A DNA stretch of 64,000 nucleotides. Source: Promethearchaeota archaeon (GTDB lineage Archaea; Asgardarchaeota; Lokiarchaeia; Sigyniarchaeales; SOKP01). The notes beneath the pieces are model-generated. The model was not told the origin of the DNA. It worked only from the letters and a program-made list of their open reading frames with translations, and did no database searches. Where the stretch lies: assembly GCA_016839705.1 (NCBI GenBank), contig JAEOTR010000053.1, positions 1 through 64,000 of the forward strand. The letters are read 5' to 3'. Of this stretch, positions 26,157-36,421 are shown in pieces. The first letter of the stretch is position 1. Every line of letters starts with the position of its first letter. The translations under genes and the position numbers were made by a program.

Positions 26157-27848
26157 TTATTTTACTAAACTCCATCCTTTTGGCTTAGTTCGAGAATAAG
26201 TAATTATCCCTTGTTCTCTTAAAGAATCAATTTCTTTTTCGATGCTACTTTTATCGAATCCTTTTACGATAATATCGTTAATGAATTGGGGTTTAGTAGC
26301 AATTACTCCTTGATCACTTAAATGTTGGATAATCACATCTTTTAACGATTCACCAGTACTGACTTTTTCGGTTGGTGTTTCCTTCTCTACTGGAACTTTC
26401 TGTTCTGTAGGTTTCACTTTTTCAGGTTCACTGCTGAGGGCTACTCTTAATTTTTCTTTATCTGTTTTGATTGGTTCTTCTATCACCATATGTTTAACTG
26501 ACACTTTCTGTTCTTCAACAGGTACTTCAACTTCCTCTTTTCCTTCTATTTCCTCACCTGGTAGGCTCCAAACAGGATAAACAATTTTTTCATACAATAT
26601 TGATTTCTGAGTGCTCATTATGTCCAATTCATTGGAGATATCTTCTTGATTATATCCTAAATCTGTTAGTTCCTTTACTAAGTCTTTCATATATCCTTTC
26701 TCATTAAGAATTTTGAAGATATGTTCCCTTATATTAGTGGGAACCTCTTTTATATCGGTTAAGTCCTCAATAGCTAAATCCTTCTTCCTTTCACTTATTT
26801 CTGGTTCATCAATCATTTGAGGAATGTTAAGAATTTTTTTTTGACCCCATTCAAAATCAGTTACATTCCTAATAGTACGGTCGTACCCTCCGAACACTAT
26901 ATGTTTTAAATCTGGTTCATTGCCTGTTAGATAACACACATGCTTAATCGATGTAGGGATTTTTGTTTTCCATTTTAATTCGATATCTTTTGAATTCAAT
27001 TCAGGATTATGAAATACCTTCAATGAACCATCGGCACACCCCGTAATAATTTCCAGTGCTTTATCTCCATCTATATCTGCAATTAACACAGAAATCGGAC
27101 GTCCCTCTTCAACTTTAATTTCCTTTACATGCTCTCCCTCGCTATTAAGAATTTTTATTGTGGAATCATCGGTGCCTAATATAATTTCATTCAATCCATC
27201 ATTAGTCACGTCACCAACCTGTATTGTATTGATCTGTGATGAAAAATTTCTATTCCACAAAATTTCAGGAAAGTTATTTTTAATATGAATTAATTGTAAT
27301 ACGCCACTTTTTGTGCCAACTAGTAATCCATAAAGTGATTTTTTCTCATTTGGTAATTTTATAATTCCTAAGGCACATGCCGTAACCCAAGAATCAAAGT
27401 AGAAAATAAATTTTGGCTCCTTTGCTTCAATACTGTCAAAAATCTTGATTGTTTTATCCTCACTGCCAATTATTAACTCGATATTCCCATCCCTCGTTAA
27501 ATCCCCTGCGATGCAACAAATAACTTTTTTAGTAGATTTATATCTCATTAATCCAACGAGTTTTTTCTTTTCTGCATTTAATTTTAACACCATGAAGTTG
27601 CCATCACCAGCACCAACTAATATCTCATCACAACCATCTCCATCTAGATCAATCGGATAACTGCATCGACACCATCCATCGAATACTCTATCATCAATAA
27701 TATTCATTTCTTCATCCATTAAATATAATGTCTTATCATGACCGCCAAAAGCTAAGAAATTTTTATCTTTACATTTCATAACTGAACATGTAAGAACCGC
27801 ATCTGGGCATTCAAAAGTCCAATTCAGTTGATACCGTTTTCTTATCAT
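26157..27848 (-). CDS. FG-GAP/WD-like beta-propeller protein with C-terminal winged-helix regions
   Basis: A 563-aa protein. Residues ~1-330 hold about seven propeller-like repeats, several with integrin-type calcium loops (DLDGDGCDEILVG, DLTRDGNIELIIG, DVTNDGLNEIILG, DIDGDKALEIITG). After a linker, residues ~375-435 (HIFKILNEKGYMKDLVKEL) form a helical domain. A Pro/Glu/Lys-rich stretch follows, then a C-terminal winged-helix-like domain (FINDIIVKGFDKSSIEKEID, GIITYSRTKPKGWSLVK). No signal peptide is present, so it is cytosolic, unlike most FG-GAP proteins. A scaffold or regulatory role is a guess. Confidence 0.75.
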   Translation of the reverse strand: MIRKRYQLNWTFECPDAVLTCSVMKCKDKNFLAFGGHDKTLYLMDEEMNIIDDRVFDGWCRCSYPIDLDGDGCDEILVGAGDGNFMVLKLNAEKKKLVGLMRYKSTKKVICCIAGDLTRDGNIELIIGSEDKTIKIFDSIEAKEPKFIFYFDSWVTACALGIIKLPNEKKSLYGLLVGTKSGVLQLIHIKNNFPEILWNRNFSSQINTIQVGDVTNDGLNEIILGTDDSTIKILNSEGEHVKEIKVEEGRPISVLIADIDGDKALEIITGCADGSLKVFHNPELNSKDIELKWKTKIPTSIKHVCYLTGNEPDLKHIVFGGYDRTIRNVTDFEWGQKKILNIPQMIDEPEISERKKDLAIEDLTDIKEVPTNIREHIFKILNEKGYMKDLVKELTDLGYNQEDISNELDIMSTQKSILYEKIVYPVWSLPGEEIEGKEEVEVPVEEQKVSVKHMVIEEPIKTDKEKLRVALSSEPEKVKPTEQKVPVEKETPTEKVSTGESLKDVIIQHLSDQGVIATKPQFINDIIVKGFDKSSIEKEIDSLREQGIITYSRTKPKGWSLVK

Positions 27849-28002
27849 AATTTCTAAAAAGATCCTTCAGATTATGGAATCTTTTGATAATACTTAAAAT
27901 TAACTTTTCTGTTTACTCTAATTATAATTAGCTCAGAATTATTAAAGGATTAGTGTAATATAACTAAAAAAAATAAAAAAGTTAAAAAGAATAGTATTAA
28001 AA

Positions 28003-30150
28003 TTATAATGCTAATTGAGCATCTGATGGACTATATTCACCGGTACCATTAATTTCATATGAGATTTCTAAATTCTCTCCAATATCTAGTACATCAATTT
28101 CCCATCTCAAGGTATCTTGCCCTACTTCATCAGTTATTTCTGGTTTCATTGAATAAGAACCATATTCAAATTGATCTGGAACCTTATCAAGAAGGACCAT
28201 CGTATGCAATTTAGATTCACCAATATTTTCAAGAGTCAAAATAATTCTATAATTACCGAGTTCACCAATTGGAACAACTTCTTTACTTGTACGGAATTTC
28301 CTTCTGATATGAAGAGCTTCAATAATAGGAACTTCAGGTTTGAATTCTAATTCTTGACTAACAGGATATGTATTTGCGTGGTAAACTATTTCTGATTCAA
28401 ACGTGGAATCTCGAGCCGGATTTACACAGTGAATAGGATACTGGAATTCTAAAGTTGAATCTGGTTTAAACATACCTGTGCTAGTATCTTTAAGATTTTT
28501 CAATAAGATGGTAAAAACATCCCCGTCAAGATTGACCGCATCAGAAGAAAGCTCGACTTCATCACCATCCCAAATTAATTTTATTTCGCTTGCACTAGGT
28601 GGTTTATATTCTTCAGTGAAAGATTGTTGTATCACAGTAATTTCGTTTAATGGAGCAGAACCATTATTTGCCATTTTGAGAGTAGCCATAACATCTTGAG
28701 CTTTATAGGTGGGAGTTTCAACCTTATCATATCCCATATCTCCAGTTATACTTGCTATTTCTAATATAACATCTGAGATTGCAACTGCAACAGTCACTTG
28801 ATATTGATAATCAGGAACAACTCGAAATTCAAGTTTCTTCCTAAATGTTGGATAGTCTTCACTTTCATACTGCCATTTAACTGAATGCCACTGAGCTCCT
28901 GATGGTAACATTGGAACATCATTGGGATCAATATCAACGAATTTTGTCCCCTCATCATCAGGAGAGTATACATCAGCATTAAAAAGCTGAATCACGAATT
29001 CAGAAGAGTTATCAAAAATTAATTTATTATCCCAAATGTTTGGTTCTTCGTCTCTTTCAAGAGTATCAATATAAAATTTATTTCGAGTATATGCGTCAAA
29101 TTTATCAATAGCTAAACCTTCGGCAAAAGAAGAAGCTGCTTTATAGGTAACGTCAATAGTACCAGTTCTTCTTCTAGCGATGTCATTTACCATAATATTA
29201 CATGTGAATTTAAGTACAACAGTATAATCTGGTCTTAATTTCTCTATTTTCCAAACAATTTTATCTCCTTCAATTTCTGCTCTTCCTTCTGTTGTATCTC
29301 GTACCACAGGATTTGTAAAATCATCTGGTATGGTTTTGATTACTTCAATATCAGATATAGGTTTATCAAATGTATTTCTTAACGCAATGGCGAATGTAAT
29401 AGTATTTTCTCTATCAATTGAAATGCCAAAGGTCTCTAAACCTGTTTCAACAGCAGTTCCACCATCTTCCCATTTTTCTCCGTCTTCATTTTCTTCTTCA
29501 TCGTCATCTTCTTCTGTAGTTGGTGGTATGGTTACTACAGCTTTTTTAGTTACTTTACCTGTTTTATTTTTAATTTTTAGCAATTCTCTTTCAATATCAT
29601 TGATATTTAAAACGTCATCAGCTTTAGAGAGAGAACTGATAAATTCTTTAACCAAAAAAAGATTTTGGACATCTTTTTTTAATTCAAATTCTTTGGTTTC
29701 TACGTTATCTGGGTACTCCGTACCTAATTCCCTTATTGATATATCTTTCGATTTCAAATTTGTACTAGCAATATTATTGAGTGAAACGTCAATGTCCCAA
29801 AGACGATCTGATTTACTAGGATTTTCTATACTAATTTTTCCTCCAAAGCTAAAAGATTTAACATTAGCGTCATGATCTTGTTTTACTTCGACATCCTCAA
29901 TTATCTTTACTAATGCCAATAACCCTTCTCGGTTACGATCTTTCAATAGTATACTGCCTTCTAGTTGTCCTGTATCTTCGTCATATGTCTCAATAACTGG
30001 TGTAGCAGTGTCTCTATCTACTAGCTTTACTTTTCCGTCATCCATGTCTGTTCTTTTTAACCCTTCTGCTACTAGTTCTTCACCTGCTTCAGATTTATCC
30101 CATCCCATACGTGATGGTTTCTTTTCCTTTTTCTTATCCTTTTTTCCCAT
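28003..30150 (-). CDS. Large cytosolic protein with repeated Ig-like (DUF11-type) beta domains
   Basis: A 715-aa protein starting MGKKDKKKEKKPSRMGWDKS, so with a basic N-terminus and no signal peptide or membrane segment. An acidic segment near residues 215-235 (EEDDDEEENEDGEKWEDGG) separates two parts. Beta-sandwich repeats follow, with the phrases NTITFAIALRNTFDKPISDIE, VMATLKMANNGSAPLNEITV and YRIILTLENIGESKLHTM; these resemble DUF11/conserved-repeat modules normally found in surface proteins. AAGGA lies before the ATG. The role is unknown; a cytoskeletal or scaffold part is speculation. Confidence 0.75.
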   Translation of the reverse strand: MGKKDKKKEKKPSRMGWDKSEAGEELVAEGLKRTDMDDGKVKLVDRDTATPVIETYDEDTGQLEGSILLKDRNREGLLALVKIIEDVEVKQDHDANVKSFSFGGKISIENPSKSDRLWDIDVSLNNIASTNLKSKDISIRELGTEYPDNVETKEFELKKDVQNLFLVKEFISSLSKADDVLNINDIERELLKIKNKTGKVTKKAVVTIPPTTEEDDDEEENEDGEKWEDGGTAVETGLETFGISIDRENTITFAIALRNTFDKPISDIEVIKTIPDDFTNPVVRDTTEGRAEIEGDKIVWKIEKLRPDYTVVLKFTCNIMVNDIARRRTGTIDVTYKAASSFAEGLAIDKFDAYTRNKFYIDTLERDEEPNIWDNKLIFDNSSEFVIQLFNADVYSPDDEGTKFVDIDPNDVPMLPSGAQWHSVKWQYESEDYPTFRKKLEFRVVPDYQYQVTVAVAISDVILEIASITGDMGYDKVETPTYKAQDVMATLKMANNGSAPLNEITVIQQSFTEEYKPPSASEIKLIWDGDEVELSSDAVNLDGDVFTILLKNLKDTSTGMFKPDSTLEFQYPIHCVNPARDSTFESEIVYHANTYPVSQELEFKPEVPIIEALHIRRKFRTSKEVVPIGELGNYRIILTLENIGESKLHTMVLLDKVPDQFEYGSYSMKPEITDEVGQDTLRWEIDVLDIGENLEISYEINGTGEYSPSDAQLAL

Positions 30151-30421
30151 TTTTCCTTACCAGTTTTTAATTTTTTTTTAGATTGAAAATTTATTTAAGA
30201 GTTAATAAAAGTTAACCCAATAACATAAAATCTACTGCACTCTTTAAAAAATTTTTCATACTAAAGAAATAGGATATTAATCAAAACTCAGTGAGGTATA
30301 TTGTTATAGAAATTTGAGTATTTTTTACCATTTCAATTTGATTTCTTAGTAATAAAATACGTGTCTATATATTTATGACCACACTTTGAACACACATTAT
30401 TTATCATTTTTGTGTAAACTA

Positions 30422-31858
30422 TCATGATTCTTTTCTTTGCAGTAAAACAAAAAGCAAATCATTTACATTACACCCCGTTGGGCCTGTTACTATCTCAGTT
30501 TCAACAATTTTGAAAAATTTATTCGAATTATTATTTTCAAGATAGGTCTTTAGGTTAATATCTTTTTTATATATTTGATCTAATACGAAATTGTCTATTA
30601 ATGCACCCATCGCTTCGCTATTTCCTTCAATACCATCAAGGTTAGCACCTACAATCAAAAATTCATAAGGGATTTCCTTCTCTTTTACAAAGTCTAAAAA
30701 ACTTAACAACATTTCTTGATTTCTACCCCCAATGCCTTTACCTTTAATTGTCACAGTTAACTCCCCTGTACCAATTAGTGCAAGTTTTCCAGAAGACTTG
30801 TTTTCAATTTTTCCATTAGATTTTTGAGAAATTATCATATACAATGATTTTCCAAATTTTGATGCTTCACCACTTATTTCATTTGAAAAATAGGTTAATT
30901 CAAATCCTTCCTTCTCCAATAAGGAAATGGCTTCTTCTGCGGCAGATTTAACACTGCCTACAATATAGTTATGAACATTATTAAAGCACTCATCATTGAG
31001 CTTAGGGGTTTCTAATTTGTCATCTAGCAATCCTTCTTCTAAATAGTTAATAACAGATATGGGGATCTTATCGTAAATACGATATTTCTTCAGTATTTCT
31101 ATAGCATCATTAAAAGTAGTAGTATCTGGAACAGAAGGTCCAGATGCGATAGAGTCTAGTTTGTCTCCTACAACATCTGAAATAATTATAGAAATTAAGG
31201 TTGCTTTACTTGCATTATATAATTTTTTAGCAAGATTCCCTCCTTTAAAGTCTGATACATGTTTTCGGATAGTGTTAATTTCATGAATAGAGGCACCAGA
31301 TGCTAAGAGAAGAGAGTTAACTATTTGTAAATCTTGAAGACTAATACCCGGTTTTGGTAAAGGCAAAAGAGCAGATCCTCCACCAGAGATTAAACAAATA
31401 ATTAAATCATTTTTGTCAGATGTTTCAACAATCTTCATCATTAATTTTGTTCCCTTCAATCCATTTTTATCTGGAACGGGATGGGCGGCATAATTTAATT
31501 TTATTTTACTTCCCCGATTTTCAGATTTCACTGTACCTTTTGGGATGTTAATTATTCCGTCATAAGCAATGTCTGTATAATTTAGTAAGATTTTCTCAAG
31601 GGATAATGCCATCTCCGCAGTTGCCTTTCCCCCCCCAATAATAAAAATATTTTTATATTTCCTGAGATCATATTGGTCATTATGAATAAGTAATACATTA
31701 TCTTGGATTTTTAATGCTTTTCCAATTAAATTTTGAGGTTTTACAGCGGTAATAGACTTTTCAATAACTTCCATTGCTAATTTTCTTAGAAAGATTTGGT
31801 TTTGGTCTAAATCTTTTCCAAGAAGTCTAATAGCATTTTTTATATACAATAAAAACAC
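30422..31858 (-). CDS. Glycerate 2-kinase (MOFRL family)
   Basis: A 478-aa glycerate 2-kinase phosphorylating D-glycerate to 2-phosphoglycerate. An N-terminal DUF4147 part shows IIGGGKATAEMALSLEKIL, ISGGGSALLPLPKPGISLQD and a hinge IRKHVSDFKGGNLAKK. The C-terminal MOFRL domain has GTGELTVTIKGKGIGGRNQE. The enzyme belongs to archaeal non-phosphorylated or branched Entner-Doudoroff routes and serine breakdown. The start is a GTG at 31858; TTG at 31849 would shorten it by three residues. It is divergent from the dihydrolipoyl dehydrogenase with about 145 bases between. Confidence 0.92.
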   Translation of the reverse strand: MFLLYIKNAIRLLGKDLDQNQIFLRKLAMEVIEKSITAVKPQNLIGKALKIQDNVLLIHNDQYDLRKYKNIFIIGGGKATAEMALSLEKILLNYTDIAYDGIINIPKGTVKSENRGSKIKLNYAAHPVPDKNGLKGTKLMMKIVETSDKNDLIICLISGGGSALLPLPKPGISLQDLQIVNSLLLASGASIHEINTIRKHVSDFKGGNLAKKLYNASKATLISIIISDVVGDKLDSIASGPSVPDTTTFNDAIEILKKYRIYDKIPISVINYLEEGLLDDKLETPKLNDECFNNVHNYIVGSVKSAAEEAISLLEKEGFELTYFSNEISGEASKFGKSLYMIISQKSNGKIENKSSGKLALIGTGELTVTIKGKGIGGRNQEMLLSFLDFVKEKEIPYEFLIVGANLDGIEGNSEAMGALIDNFVLDQIYKKDINLKTYLENNNSNKFFKIVETEIVTGPTGCNVNDLLFVLLQRKES

Positions 31859-32002
31859 AGCAGGTTTCTAATACTTCACTATCCAATATGAAAATACAAT
31901 ATAAAAAAAGCGTTTATTGAGATTTATAATTTTGTGTGATTAAATTTATTACGTATTGGACTATTTACAACTTTAACATGATTCAATATTTTACATCAGA
32001 AA

Positions 32003-33505
32003 ATGGATGAGATTGATATTAAAATGTCTGATATATTATATGATATAGCTATAATCGGGGCGGGACCGGGAGGATACCATGCAGCAATTAGAGCCGCTCA
32101 GTACGGTGCTAAAGTAGCTTTAATTGAGAAAGACAAATTAGGAGGGACATGTTTAAACCTTGGTTGTATCCCTACTAAAGCTTTATACGCATCTGCACAA
32201 TCAATCGAGCGAATTAAAGATTTTGATGATCTTGGAATAGAAATTGAAAATTATAAGCTTAGTTTTAAAAAAGCGGTCGAACGAAAAAATAGAGTTGTAA
32301 AAGACCTAGTAGAAGGAATTGAAGCATTAGAAAAAGCTTGGAAGAATGATATCTTTTACGGACATGGTGAAATACTAGGAGGGAATAGTAGATCTGGGTT
32401 TCATATTCAAATTAAGGGAGAAGAAATTAATACGATTAAGGCAAAAAGGGTAATTTTAGCAACAGGTTCTTCCCCTGCTCTTATCCCTGCTTTTAATATT
32501 GATCATGAGAGAATTTTTACAAGTGATGACATTTTAGATCCGAAATTTACAAGCATACCCGAGAAATTACTTATTATAGGAGCAGGTGTAATTGGTTGTG
32601 AATTTGCATATATATTTGCTTCTTTTGGATGTAAGGTAACAATGATAGAATTCTTAGCATCTCCTTTAGCTACCGAAGAACCTATGATTGTGAAAGAATT
32701 ACTGAAAAAGTTTAAAGAATTAGGAATCGAAATAAAGACATCTCAAAATGTCCTTTCTATAGAAAATACCGGTTCAAGAGTAAAGGTGACTACCACCTCC
32801 GCATCAATCCCCCGAGATCAACTTGAAAATGCAGAAAAAACGGTCTTTGAAGCCGATTATTGTTTAGTTTCAATTGGGAGAGTAAAAGAATCTAAGGATA
32901 TTGGTTTAGAGGAATTAAATATTGAAACAGACCGAGGGACGATAAAATGCGATCATAGTAGTTTAGAAACCACCGTTTCAGGAATTTATGCAATTGGAGA
33001 TGTTACTGGAGGTTTAATGCTAGCTCACGTTGCCTACCATGAAGCAGATGTAGCTGTTGCTAATGCTCTTTCCAGTATAGAAGGCTTTTCTGTAAAAAAA
33101 AATAAAACGGATTATGAAGTGGTTCCTGCAACTATTTTTACATCTCCCAATATCGGTTCCGTTGGATTAAGAAGAAAGGCAGCGAAGGATCGTGGAATAG
33201 ATGTGTTGATGGGGTATTTTCCATATCAATCGCTTGGAAAAGCAAAATGTATGGGAGAAGAAGAAGGCTTCCTCATTACCTTAGCTGAAAAAGAATCACT
33301 TAGAATTATTGGAGCTTCTTGCATAGGAGTTGAAGCTTCTGAAATAATTGCTGAACTTGCCTTAGCAATGAAACATGGTTTGACCATCCATGATATATCA
33401 GAAACTATCCATAGTCATCCTACAATATCAGAAATGGTTCTTGAAGGATGCGAAGCGGTAATTGGAAAAGCAATTCATAAAAAAGGAAGACCTTTGCATC
33501 AATAG
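32003..33505 (+). CDS. lpdA: Dihydrolipoyl dehydrogenase
   Basis: A 500-aa flavin disulphide reductase that reoxidises dihydrolipoamide with NAD. The FAD loop is IIGAGPGGYHAAIRAA and the redox disulphide Cys50/Cys55 lies in GGTCLNLGCIPTK. The NAD loop is IIGAGVIGCEFAYIFASFG, and the catalytic HSHPTISE lies near the C-terminus. It may serve the glycine cleavage system or a 2-oxoacid complex; none is in the window. ATG 32003 and ATG 32024 (MSDILYDIAIIG) are both possible; the second is closer to the usual N-terminus. It stands alone. Confidence 0.94.
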   Translation: MDEIDIKMSDILYDIAIIGAGPGGYHAAIRAAQYGAKVALIEKDKLGGTCLNLGCIPTKALYASAQSIERIKDFDDLGIEIENYKLSFKKAVERKNRVVKDLVEGIEALEKAWKNDIFYGHGEILGGNSRSGFHIQIKGEEINTIKAKRVILATGSSPALIPAFNIDHERIFTSDDILDPKFTSIPEKLLIIGAGVIGCEFAYIFASFGCKVTMIEFLASPLATEEPMIVKELLKKFKELGIEIKTSQNVLSIENTGSRVKVTTTSASIPRDQLENAEKTVFEADYCLVSIGRVKESKDIGLEELNIETDRGTIKCDHSSLETTVSGIYAIGDVTGGLMLAHVAYHEADVAVANALSSIEGFSVKKNKTDYEVVPATIFTSPNIGSVGLRRKAAKDRGIDVLMGYFPYQSLGKAKCMGEEEGFLITLAEKESLRIIGASCIGVEASEIIAELALAMKHGLTIHDISETIHSHPTISEMVLEGCEAVIGKAIHKKGRPLHQ

Positions 33506-33594
33506 ACTATGCAATGATAAAATTACATAAAAAATTTCACTTCAGCATTATAGAAAAATCATCAAGTCTATTTCATAAAATAATAACTATTTTT

Positions 33595-35688
33595 TTACCG
33601 ATTTATATATTTAACCTTGAAGGAATGTAATTTCCCTTTCTTGATAATTATTTCTCTGTATGCTCCAGCTGTTTCTAGATTCTTGTATCCACCTAATCCA
33701 AGGGCAGGTGTCTGAACCACAAAAGGACCGTGTTTTTCTATACTTTCAGCATCAGTATAGAGCTCGGAATAATTATCATAATATACTGCAGCGGGATTTT
33801 CTATTTTCTTCAAGCTAAATGGAGGGGAGTCATAAACTCTGGATTTTGTTTCAGGATCCTCCAATCTAAATTCTCTTTGCATATGTGTATGCCCCGCTAA
33901 TACGAGTGTAGAATAATCCTTACAAAATTTAACAATTTTTTCCCAATTTGATGAAATTGTTCCGTATTTGACGTTAAATGACTTATCTAACCGAGCACTA
34001 GATGTTGGTTGTCCTAATTTTTGAACCAAGGATTCCTTAAATTCTTCTATTTTTTCTTTTAAGAATCTTCTCCCTTTTTTTTCAAAGATGTTAATAGATA
34101 TTTTTTGCTCCCCAGTGTTTATTGGAGGGCCATGTAAAAATAAAAATGTGTTAGTTTTTTCTTTAAATTTATGGTTAATGAGATTTTCTAAATATTTTAT
34201 TTGTTTACTAGCAAGACCAGTTACAGAAGGGTGACCCCTAACTAAATCCCTAATGTTTTTAAAAGAATCCGAACCAGTATTTAAAAAAATAAAATTGTTA
34301 TCACCAAGCGTTAATGAAAAATCAAAAGAAGGGTTGATCTCAGCCAAATATCCCTTTAATGCTGATGTAGATTTTATTATGGCAGTTATTGGAGATGCAG
34401 AAAAAAGTTCATTTAAAGCAAGGGCTTCTGCTGCATTCAGACCTATTTTTTTATACATTTCTCCCCAAGTTAGATCATAATGATATGGTCTATAATCATG
34501 ATTCCCTATAGTAGTAAATATTGGGCAGAGTAATTCTTTTCCCTGTTTTTTTCCCTTAGATTTGATTTGAGTCTTAGATTGAATAATAATATCTTTAAAA
34601 ACCTTCCAATTAGATTCCTCATACTTAAATTGATTCAATTCTCGAGCTTTTTTAGAAAATCTACTTAAAACGGTATAGTCCACGAGATCTCCTGTTAATA
34701 CTATAAAATCTACCTCATTTTTAAAGACTTTTTTGTTCATTAATTTTATGAACTTTCTAAATTGATTATTTGGGTTGATCAATCGCTTTCTTAAAGGAGT
34801 TGTTAAAGCAGATAATGATTCTCCCTGGTTGCTAATATTCCGTTTGATCTTTAATTTTTTAGCAATAGTATTTATAAAATCCTCTACGCCTCTCTTGACC
34901 GAAGACTCTGTCCATTTCTTAACAACATTATAAATTCTATCATTTCTCTCTGCGAGATGTAAATCTGTTGCATGTACAAATTGAAAATTCTTCCATTCTT
35001 GTTTAGAAACTATAATCGAATGATAATTTATTCTCTCTTGAAGCATAACAAGATCAAACATAACGAAATTTCTAACCTCAAGAAAATTTTTTATCTCTTT
35101 ACTAATGTTAAACTTAATAAGAACTCGGTAGAAGGTTTCAAAGCTACCAAAAATTCTATATTTTAAAAGATGCTCCTGCGGACTAGGCTTATCTAAATAA
35201 GAAAGGTCTGAAATTGGAATTGTTGGAACTTCTTCAACATTGACTATAGATATGGGGATTGACTGTCCTCGATAGGGATAACCTCTCAATTTTTTAAATT
35301 GATAGTCAACATCAGAAACTTTAAAATCGTAAAAAGTCTTTTTGTCTTCTGTTTCCTCGTTAATGATTCTTAGTTTCTTCCTTTCTATTTTTTTTTCTTT
35401 TCTTCTGGCCCAAAAACCTTTTTTCTCACTATCTGCACTGTAATCCAACTCTTTTTTCTTAAATGCATTTCTGAATTTCCACGTAAAATCTAATACTGGC
35501 ACCAGTTTTATTTTAGATTTGAGATTTTCATCTAGTTTTTTTGGATCCTTTATACTACTGATAAGAATTATTTCTGTTTGAAATTCTTTTGTTTTTAATT
35601 TGGGGTCAATCTTAAGAAATAGAGGATGTCCTAAATTAGGCTTGACTATGAATGATTTAGCAGTATTTTCTGTAATTTCAGTATTCAA
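33595..35688 (-). CDS. Large calcineurin-like metallophosphoesterase
   Basis: A 697-aa protein with a metallophosphoesterase domain from about residue 230. It has all five blocks: ATDLHLAE (D-x-H), LTGDLVD, GNHDYRP, FLHGPP and AGHTHMQRE. The N-terminal ~225 residues are a separate beta-rich domain with basic stretches (KKGFWARRKEKKIERKKLR). No signal peptide or anchor is seen. The family hydrolyses phosphomonoesters, phosphodiesters or nucleotides; the substrate is unknown. The start at 35688 is a TTG. The gene is divergent from the Sm protein gene. Confidence 0.85.
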   Translation of the reverse strand: MNTEITENTAKSFIVKPNLGHPLFLKIDPKLKTKEFQTEIILISSIKDPKKLDENLKSKIKLVPVLDFTWKFRNAFKKKELDYSADSEKKGFWARRKEKKIERKKLRIINEETEDKKTFYDFKVSDVDYQFKKLRGYPYRGQSIPISIVNVEEVPTIPISDLSYLDKPSPQEHLLKYRIFGSFETFYRVLIKFNISKEIKNFLEVRNFVMFDLVMLQERINYHSIIVSKQEWKNFQFVHATDLHLAERNDRIYNVVKKWTESSVKRGVEDFINTIAKKLKIKRNISNQGESLSALTTPLRKRLINPNNQFRKFIKLMNKKVFKNEVDFIVLTGDLVDYTVLSRFSKKARELNQFKYEESNWKVFKDIIIQSKTQIKSKGKKQGKELLCPIFTTIGNHDYRPYHYDLTWGEMYKKIGLNAAEALALNELFSASPITAIIKSTSALKGYLAEINPSFDFSLTLGDNNFIFLNTGSDSFKNIRDLVRGHPSVTGLASKQIKYLENLINHKFKEKTNTFLFLHGPPINTGEQKISINIFEKKGRRFLKEKIEEFKESLVQKLGQPTSSARLDKSFNVKYGTISSNWEKIVKFCKDYSTLVLAGHTHMQREFRLEDPETKSRVYDSPPFSLKKIENPAAVYYDNYSELYTDAESIEKHGPFVVQTPALGLGGYKNLETAGAYREIIIKKGKLHSFKVKYINR

Positions 35689-35844
35689 TTTATTGACCCT
35701 TGTTTTATTTATTATTCTATAATTAAGAAACCTTATAATCTTCCATAAATATCTAAATAATTTTTCTACAAATAATTCTAATATTTAATCTTAATTAGTC
35801 TTTTATTCTAGAAAGGTTTTAATTGAGTTTTTTTTTAATTCTAG

Positions 35845-35853
35845 TTATAAAAG
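35845..35853 (+). promoter_or_regulatory. TATA-like box for the Sm protein gene
   Basis: TTATAAAAG lies about 40 bases before the ATG at 35890. It fits the archaeal TATA consensus and spacing for a short leader. Not verified by any start-site data. Confidence 0.4.
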
Positions 35854-35889
35854 TTTATTTTATATTAATTATTTTTTTGAGTTTTTACG

Positions 35890-36153
35890 ATGGAAAGACG
35901 TCCGAACAGACCAATAGACTATTTAAAATCTTCAATTAATAAAGTAATTCTCATAAAAGTTAAACGTAATAGGCTCTTAAGAGGAATATTAGCAGGATTC
36001 GATGAGCATTTAAACCTCTTCTTGGAAGAGGCTAGCCAACTTTTTGAATATCAGGACGAAGAAGGTAACATCCGCGAGGAGCATGAAACATTAGGTAGTA
36101 TCGTTGTTCGTGGCGATAACGTGATATTCGTTAATCTCGCGGAAAGTGACTAG
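35890..36153 (+). CDS. Sm/Lsm-like RNA-binding protein
   Basis: An 87-aa archaeal Sm protein that forms a ring and binds U-rich RNA. Sm1 motif: KVILIKVKRNRLLRGILAGFDEHLNL, with the conserved Gly and Asp-x-x-x-Asn region. Sm2 motif: GSIVVRGDNVIFVNL. The length is typical (70-90 aa). It is monocistronic, with a TATA-like element upstream. A very short cysteine protein follows about 270 bases later, recalling the archaeal habit of pairing Lsm with a small zinc ribosomal protein, but that protein is not recognisable as L37e. Confidence 0.95.
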   Translation: MERRPNRPIDYLKSSINKVILIKVKRNRLLRGILAGFDEHLNLFLEEASQLFEYQDEEGNIREEHETLGSIVVRGDNVIFVNLAESD

Positions 36154-36421
36154 TAATTAATGAAAGATTCTTGCCAGATTTATTATTTACTATTCAAAAT
36201 CAGTTATATAATTTCTAGTGAACAGTTTATAGGAAAATATCGTCTTGATTAATTTGTCTCATCAGACCTAAATAATAATATTGGAATTTCTAGACGGTCT
36301 AAAGATAAAATTGAAATTATCTCTTTCAATTTATTATTATAACAGTAAGGATTCAACTATGTTTTCAAAATAGATAGAATCCTAATATCGATAAAAACTC
36401 ATAAATGGCTCATTGATTGAA

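Noticed and set aside
36154..36421. L37e ribosomal protein after the Sm gene
   Set aside because: The only frame nearby is the 51-residue zinc protein, whose sequence lacks L37e motifs.
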